From NCBI GenBank assembly GCA_902406135.1, contig CABPCX010000039.1, forward strand, positions 1 through 10,126: a DNA stretch of 10,126 nt, written 5' to 3'. This document shows, piece by piece, positions 7,075 through 10,126 of this stretch. The notes beneath the pieces were generated by a model. That model was not told where the DNA came from. It saw only the letters and a list, made by a program, of their open reading frames with translations, and searched no databases. This DNA is from an uncultured Eubacteriales bacterium. Its GTDB lineage: Bacteria; Bacillota; Clostridia; Lachnospirales; Anaerotignaceae. Within the stretch, counting starts at the first letter, position 1, and each line of letters starts with the position of its first letter. The translations under genes and the position numbers were made by a program.

Positions 7075-7835
7075 TATTTTACACCTCCAAAGCCTTCATA
7101 GGCGCGTTTTGCAAGATGGGTTCTGTATTCCGCTTTGGCACGCATATTGCTTCCTGTCTCTATTTTTTCTGCCGCTTCAAGGGCAAAGCTTTCCGCATCT
7201 TTGCAGTCTGAAAGATTTTTTTCAAATATTGTTGCTTTTGCGGGTCTTGCGCCTACGGCTATTCTTATTTTCTTTCCGTCTGTTGCTGCCGCGCAGGTAA
7301 GCACAGGGAAGTCTGTCCTTGTATTTCTTACGGAATAATAATGGAATTTCATAGGTGTCTTTTTAACTATAAGGCGTACAAGAATGTCATTGTCGTGCTT
7401 CATATTGACAAACTCACTAAGGGGAACAATACCTCCCTTATACAGCTCAACATAGCTGTCCATGGACATAAATACGCTTATGACATCGGAAAAACCGTAT
7501 CTTCCGAAAATACTTCCGCCTACAGTGGCAAGGTTTCTGAACTGTACGCCGACTATTGAGCGGAGAGCCTCTTTAACGCTTCCGCAGCTGTATGAATCAA
7601 GCCCGCTGTGAAGCTCAAGGTCACGCAGAGGTGTAAGACAGCCGATAATAAATTCCTCATCTGTCTCCTCAATGGTACCAAGTCCAAGCTCTGACATATC
7701 TATAAGTTTGTTTAAGTGAGATGTGGACATTTTGAGCCACATCATGCCGCCGATTATTTTGTTGCTGCGGCGCTGATTAAGTTCCCAGGCCTCTTCAAGG
7801 CTTTTAACTTTTACAAATTCTTTTGCAGTGAACAT
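7074..7835 (-). CDS. xdhB: Xanthine dehydrogenase family, FAD-binding subunit
   Basis: This subunit accepts electrons from the 2Fe-2S clusters and passes them via FAD to an acceptor such as NAD+. From the ATG at 7835 it is 253 residues: a FAD_binding_5 domain (about 1-155; KIIGGMMW at 26-33 and FRNLATVGGSIFGRYGFSD at 99-117 are the FAD-contact segments) and a CO_deh_flav_C domain (about 160-250; RNTRTDFPVLTCAAA at 170-184). The frame stays open upstream to 7979 and would add 48 residues, but that extension (FPSHLYRKPRF...) lacks family character. MFTAKEFVKVKSLEEAWEL is the standard start, with AAGG about 12 bases upstream. A second ATG at 7886 is possible but less likely. It is the first gene of the operon. 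Confidence 0.92.
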   Translation of the reverse strand: MFTAKEFVKVKSLEEAWELNQRRSNKIIGGMMWLKMSTSHLNKLIDMSELGLGTIEETDEEFIIGCLTPLRDLELHSGLDSYSCGSVKEALRSIVGVQFRNLATVGGSIFGRYGFSDVISVFMSMDSYVELYKGGIVPLSEFVNMKHDNDILVRLIVKKTPMKFHYYSVRNTRTDFPVLTCAAATDGKKIRIAVGARPAKATIFEKNLSDCKDAESFALEAAEKIETGSNMRAKAEYRTHLAKRAYEGFGGVK

Positions 7836-7881
7836 TTTATACACATACCTTTTTATATATTTTTTCAACATTTCTGAGTTT

Positions 7882-7909
7882 ATCATATTGTACCGCCATT
7901 GGCAATGAA
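7882..7909 (-). promoter_or_regulatory. Possible promoter of the xdh operon with an overlapping small palindrome
   Basis: On the minus strand TATGAT (7882-7887) is a good -10 and would place the transcript start about 40 bases before the xdhB ATG. The -35 at 16-base spacing (TTCATT, 7904-7909) is weak, which is common for activated promoters. CATTGGCAATG (7897-7907), an 11-bp palindrome, overlaps the -35 and could be a regulator site. A weaker alternative promoter pair lies at 7953-7979. No purine riboswitch-like structure was recognised. Confidence 0.3.
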
Positions 7910-8006
7910 GAAAGTGAGGTTTTTGGCTTAAATTCAGCAAAAATCGTGGTTTTCTATATAAATGGGACGGGAAATTCAAGTTATATAGGATAAAAAGACA
8001 AATAGA

Positions 8007-8031
8007 AAAGGCAGAAACTGGTTCTGCCTTT
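8007..8031 (-). terminator. Intrinsic terminator of the SHOCT gene
   Basis: A perfect 10-bp stem (AAAGGCAGAA 8007-8016, TTCTGCCTTT 8022-8031) encloses a five-base loop and lies 15 bases past the SHOCT stop codon. On the minus strand it is followed by a T-rich stretch. It separates this transcript from the xdh operon; the remaining 7836-8006 holds only the xdh leader and promoter region. Confidence 0.8.
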
Positions 8032-8046
8032 ATAATGGATTAATTA

Positions 8047-8433
8047 TCAGATTTTATTTAGCAAATCGGCTTTCTTTGACTCGAATTCTTCTTGAGTTAA
8101 TATGCCTTGTTCCTTTAAAACGGCTAATTGCTTGAGTAATTCGATATAATCTGAGTTATTATTGTTTTGAGGCTGGCTTTCAACATTACCGTTATTCATT
8201 ATATACTCATAATTCTTTTCGGGGATAAGAGTGTCCAATGCCGAATATGCGTTTTTATCAATAAATAAACTTTTTAATTCTCTGTTTGGACCATAGTAAT
8301 ATTCTAACTGAATCATTCGATCATCATGTATAGATATTTCGCTTTTGATAGGGTCCGTTTTTTTTCTGCTTCCAATGATAGCACCGGTAGGGCCGGCTAC
8401 CATTCCGCCGATAATAGCCGCCACCGCCGCCAC
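8047..8433 (-). CDS. C-terminal part of a SHOCT-domain protein (frameshifted from 8324-9493)
   Basis: The 128-codon frame begins at a GTG in the glycine-coding repeat but has no ribosome binding site there, so it is most likely the displaced 3' part of the gene starting at 9493. It opens with a glycine-zipper-like hydrophobic hairpin (AAIIGGMVAGPTGAIIGSRKK, in two runs at residues 5-25). A small domain of about 50 residues follows, then a Asn-rich linker (about 87-94), and it ends in a SHOCT domain (about 98-126), whose core is LLKQLAVLKEQGILTQEEF followed by ESKKADLL. SHOCT is a short C-terminal helical-hairpin domain thought to mediate oligomerisation or membrane-related interactions. A frame repaired within the glycine repeat gives one protein of roughly 480 residues. 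The cellular role is unknown. Confidence 0.75.
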   Translation of the reverse strand: MAAVAAIIGGMVAGPTGAIIGSRKKTDPIKSEISIHDDRMIQLEYYYGPNRELKSLFIDKNAYSALDTLIPEKNYEYIMNNGNVESQPQNNNNSDYIELLKQLAVLKEQGILTQEEFESKKADLLNKI

Positions 8434-9493
8434 CGGATATAATGTTCTCGCTAAATATATTGCCTACATTTTTAAACCACTTTATGTTGTTTATGTCAAA
8501 GCATACTTGGTAATCCAGATTAAGAGAATTGGGTGCAGAAAAATAAAGATTGTCGTTTTCTCTGCCAATTCCCCAAGCTCCGTTAGCAAAAATACCATAA
8601 TCGTAGTCAACAATACCATTTATCTTATATGATGTCCGATAAGCATAAGAAGAATGAGAATTTCTTGTGTATATCTTTGGAGTGTTTACTTTAGGATGAT
8701 GTTTATCAAGTAAAGTATGGAAGAAAATTAGAAATTTAAAATTTATGTCGGCTTTAAATTTTATTGAAAAGAAACCGTTATTATATTTATAGTGAATAAC
8801 ATAGCAATATATACCGGAGCTGTCTATAGTTGTTTCCAAATTAATTATATCATCGAATTTATATATAGCATAAGATGTGAGATCACTATAAAAAATAATT
8901 TTGTTCCTTGTAAAATTTAAGCTCAAATCTGTAGAACCAATGTGGAAACGATAAATAATATCTTTTTCAGAGAAATCAGAGTTATCAAGATCGCTAACAA
9001 TATGCACTTTTACCTTAGCGGGGGTTGATGAAAAGAGTCCTTTTGACTCCTTAATAACAACTTTAAACTGTAATAATTGCTCATCAATACCAAGATAACT
9101 TGAAGCATATCTTTTTATATTTGAAACAGAATCTCCAATAAAATCAGCCCAGCCGTATGTAGCTTCAATTATAGCAAACTCTTTTTTTAGTTTTTGCTTA
9201 ACAATATAGAAATCTTTATAGCCTTTATAGTTACCATCAAGGAAGAAAGTATTAGCAATATTTTCGATGTCACTTTTATCTAATTGAGATAATTTTTTAT
9301 ATGTATTATAAAAATTTTTGCTGTTACAAATAGGGCATTTACCCTGATCCATCTTTTGTAAAAAAACAGATCCACATCTCTCACAAATTAAACCTATATC
9401 TTCTGAAGAGTGAAAAGAGTTTTGTGTTAGATTTGTTCTCTCGTAGTCATCAAAAGTCTTTCTTATATATTGGCATTCAATTTCCTTACTCAT
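8324..9493 (-). CDS. Zinc-ribbon / PH-like protein, N-terminal part of a SHOCT protein
   Basis: A 389-codon frame from the ATG at 9493, with AAAGGAG seven bases upstream. Residues 37-56 form a zinc ribbon (Cys37, Cys40, Cys53, Cys56). A charged helical region follows (about 70-135), and then a beta-rich region (about 140-265) whose pattern 'KIIFYSDLTSYAIYKFDDIINLE', read as two short strand runs, suggests a bacterial PH/GRAM-like domain. A second beta-rich segment at 285-345 may repeat that theme. From Gly354 a six-glycine stretch is encoded by an 18-base repeat, and the last 30 residues (from Tyr360) look out of frame, because the family continues 'AAIIGGMVAGPTG' in the other frame. The gene is AT-richer than the xdh and gpsA regions, has a perfect promoter and is divergent from an XRE regulator. 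No substrate or pathway can be named. Confidence 0.75.
   Translation of the reverse strand: MSKEIECQYIRKTFDDYERTNLTQNSFHSSEDIGLICERCGSVFLQKMDQGKCPICNSKNFYNTYKKLSQLDKSDIENIANTFFLDGNYKGYKDFYIVKQKLKKEFAIIEATYGWADFIGDSVSNIKRYASSYLGIDEQLLQFKVVIKESKGLFSSTPAKVKVHIVSDLDNSDFSEKDIIYRFHIGSTDLSLNFTRNKIIFYSDLTSYAIYKFDDIINLETTIDSSGIYCYVIHYKYNNGFFSIKFKADINFKFLIFFHTLLDKHHPKVNTPKIYTRNSHSSYAYRTSYKINGIVDYDYGIFANGAWGIGRENDNLYFSAPNSLNLDYQVCFDINNIKWFKNVGNIFSENIISGGGGGGYYRRNGSRPYRCYHWKQKKNGPYQKRNIYT
8417..8434 (-). repeat. Duplicated 9-bp glycine-coding repeat at the frame break
   Basis: The minus strand reads GGTGGCGGC twice in tandem and encodes six glycines. The apparent frame change of the SHOCT gene falls at or just after this repeat: deleting one G near its end joins the glycine run directly to AIIGGMVAGPTG. 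GC-rich tandem repeats are error-prone both in replication and in sequencing. Confidence 0.7.
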
Positions 9494-9522
9494 AGTTAGG
9501 CTCCTTTCATAGATTTAAACTT

Positions 9523-9551
9523 ATTATAGCTTACCAATCAATTTGTGTCAA
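9523..9551 (-). promoter_or_regulatory. Perfect-consensus sigma-A promoter of the SHOCT gene
   Basis: On the minus strand TTGACA (9546-9551) and TATAAT (9523-9528) are spaced by exactly 17 bases, the ideal vegetative promoter. The start point would be close to 9516, leaving a leader of about 23 bases with AAAGGAG before the ATG at 9493. Such a promoter would be strong unless repressed, which fits the divergent XRE gene. Confidence 0.85.
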
Positions 9552-9569
9552 TTAAACTATACATATATT

Positions 9570-9594
9570 GATAATGAATTATCTATAATAGATA
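9570..9594. promoter_or_regulatory. Two adjoining inverted repeats, possible operator or promoter of the XRE gene
   Basis: GATAAT-GA-ATTATC (9570-9583) is a perfect 6-2-6 inverted repeat, and TATCTAT-A-ATAGATA (9580-9594) is a perfect 15-bp dyad overlapping it. A perfect -10 box, TATAAT (9584-9589), lies inside the second dyad on the plus strand, but its -35 is poor; TTGATA (9568-9573) is another -35 candidate with a less good -10. The site lies between the two divergent genes and is well placed for autorepression by the XRE protein. Confidence 0.4.
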
Positions 9595-9629
9595 TTATAT
9601 ACTACAGACAGCAAAGGAGTTGAGTTCTG

Positions 9630-9917
9630 ATGTTGGCTGAGAGAATTAAATCACTGAGGCAAAAAAGCGGAATGTCACAAGCTGAACTGGCAAGAAAATT
9701 GAATGTTACACGATCCAGCGTTAACGCATGGGAACTTGGAATATCAACGCCGACAACTCAGTATGTGGTTGAATTTGCTAATTTATTTCACGTGTCCAGT
9801 GACTATATATTAGGGATAGAAAGTGATATGAAACTTGATATCAGCAGATTTAATGAAGAAGAAATAAATTTGATATATGACTTGGTCAAATATTTTGATA
9901 AAAACAAAATGAAATAA
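9630..9917 (+). CDS. XRE-family helix-turn-helix regulator with short C-terminal tail
   Basis: This 95-residue protein has a standard Cro/C1 HTH domain at residues 1-62: RIKSLRQKSGMSQAELARKLN, split as helices 1-2, then VTRSSVNAWELGISTP as recognition helix and turn, and HVSSDYILGIE closing the fold. A tail of about 30 residues (SRFNEEEINLIYDLVKYFDKNK) predicts one amphipathic helix that may support dimerisation. The ATG at 9630 has AAAGGAG ten bases upstream. It is divergent from the SHOCT gene, so it probably controls itself and that gene, by analogy with other divergent XRE pairs. A terminator follows about 60 bases downstream. It is AT-rich like its neighbour, suggesting both belong to one accessory unit. 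Confidence 0.92.
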   Translation: MLAERIKSLRQKSGMSQAELARKLNVTRSSVNAWELGISTPTTQYVVEFANLFHVSSDYILGIESDMKLDISRFNEEEINLIYDLVKYFDKNKMK

Positions 9918-9976
9918 AAGTTTTAAACAAATCAATATTCTAAAAAGATTTTCTAATAATATATAACCTGTTTTTG

Positions 9977-10018
9977 GGCAGTATCGGATATATAAGTACC
10001 GATACTGCCTTTATTATT
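9977..10018 (+). terminator. Intrinsic terminator of the XRE gene
   Basis: An 11-bp perfect stem (GGCAGTATCGG 9977-9987, CCGATACTGCC 9999-10009) with an 11-base loop is followed by TTTATTATT on the plus strand. On the minus strand the stem is followed by an A-rich stretch, so it works only for the plus-strand gene. Bases 9918-9976 hold no gene that I can see. Confidence 0.88.
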
Positions 10019-10052
10019 TATTTTCAAATAGTTTAAATCTCATTGCCGTTTA

Positions 10053-10126
10053 TTACCTTTTTCGACAGGCAAACTGTGTTAGTCTTTTAATAAAAAATAA
10101 TAAGCCTCCCGAAATCATATATCCGG
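10053..10126 (-). CDS. Possible C-terminal end of a membrane protein (partial)
   Basis: On the minus strand one frame is open from the right edge to a TAA at 10053-10055, followed by a second TAA. It encodes GYMISGGLLFFIKRLTQFAC plus RKR: a hydrophobic stretch ending in basic residues, as at the cytoplasmic end of a membrane protein. The other frames in this strip are short. At 23 residues with no recognisable motif this may be chance; no terminator follows the stop on that strand. Confidence 0.3.
   Translation of the reverse strand, partial: GYMISGGLLFFIKRLTQFACRKR

Noticed and set aside
7836..7979. 48-residue N-terminal extension of the FAD subunit
   Set aside because: The extension lacks family character; the family start MFTAKEF at 7835 is preferred.
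7836..8006. Purine riboswitch upstream of the xdh operon
   Set aside because: No three-way junction or conserved purine-riboswitch core was recognisable in this AT-rich leader.
9568..9583. Fur or PerR box
   Set aside because: The halves fit (GATAAT and ATTATC) but the centre has two bases rather than one and the outer bases do not fit fully; no iron or peroxide gene is nearby.

Overview
The window looks like chromosomal DNA from a Clostridia-class Firmicute, most likely Lachnospiraceae-like. The clues are the gene order [DUF512 protein]-der-plsY-gpsA, strong GGAGG-type ribosome binding sites, frequent ATA and AGA codons, and a three-subunit molybdenum hydroxylase of the type common in gut clostridia. 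Species cannot be assigned from sequence reading alone.

Layout. (1) Bases 1-3083, plus strand: a tightly packed housekeeping operon. It holds the 3' end of a probable DUF512/radical-SAM-type gene, then der (ribosome-assembly GTPase), plsY (acyl-phosphate:glycerol-3-phosphate acyltransferase) and gpsA (glycerol-3-phosphate dehydrogenase), closed by a strong hairpin terminator. GpsA makes sn-glycerol-3-phosphate and PlsY acylates it, so these two genes start phospholipid synthesis. (2) Bases 3082-3840, minus strand: a small XRE-type regulator followed by a membrane PAP2 phosphatase. A hairpin between them covers the phosphatase ribosome binding site. (3) Bases 3891-4310, plus strand: a good promoter whose spacer and -10 lie in a perfect 22-bp palindrome, with a near-copy 35 bp downstream, driving a small membrane-anchored Ig-like protein. 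A bidirectional terminator follows. (4) Bases 4313-7835, minus strand: a translationally coupled xanthine-dehydrogenase-family operon in the order FAD subunit, 2Fe-2S subunit, molybdopterin subunit. (5) Bases 8007-10009: an AT-richer accessory segment. A zinc-ribbon/PH-like/SHOCT protein on the minus strand has a perfect-consensus promoter, and a divergent XRE regulator on the plus strand ends in its own terminator. A probable C-terminal fragment of another minus-strand gene reaches the right edge.

Three unrelated genes (der, plsY and the SHOCT gene) each have a broken reading frame while the protein signal continues cleanly in a second frame. Der and PlsY are normally essential or near-essential, so sequencing or assembly errors are the simplest explanation, but real lesions cannot be excluded from the sequence.

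I did not find a convincing new multi-gene system. The best leads are the paired operator dyads beside the XRE gene, the hairpin over the PAP2 ribosome binding site, and the SHOCT/XRE divergent pair.
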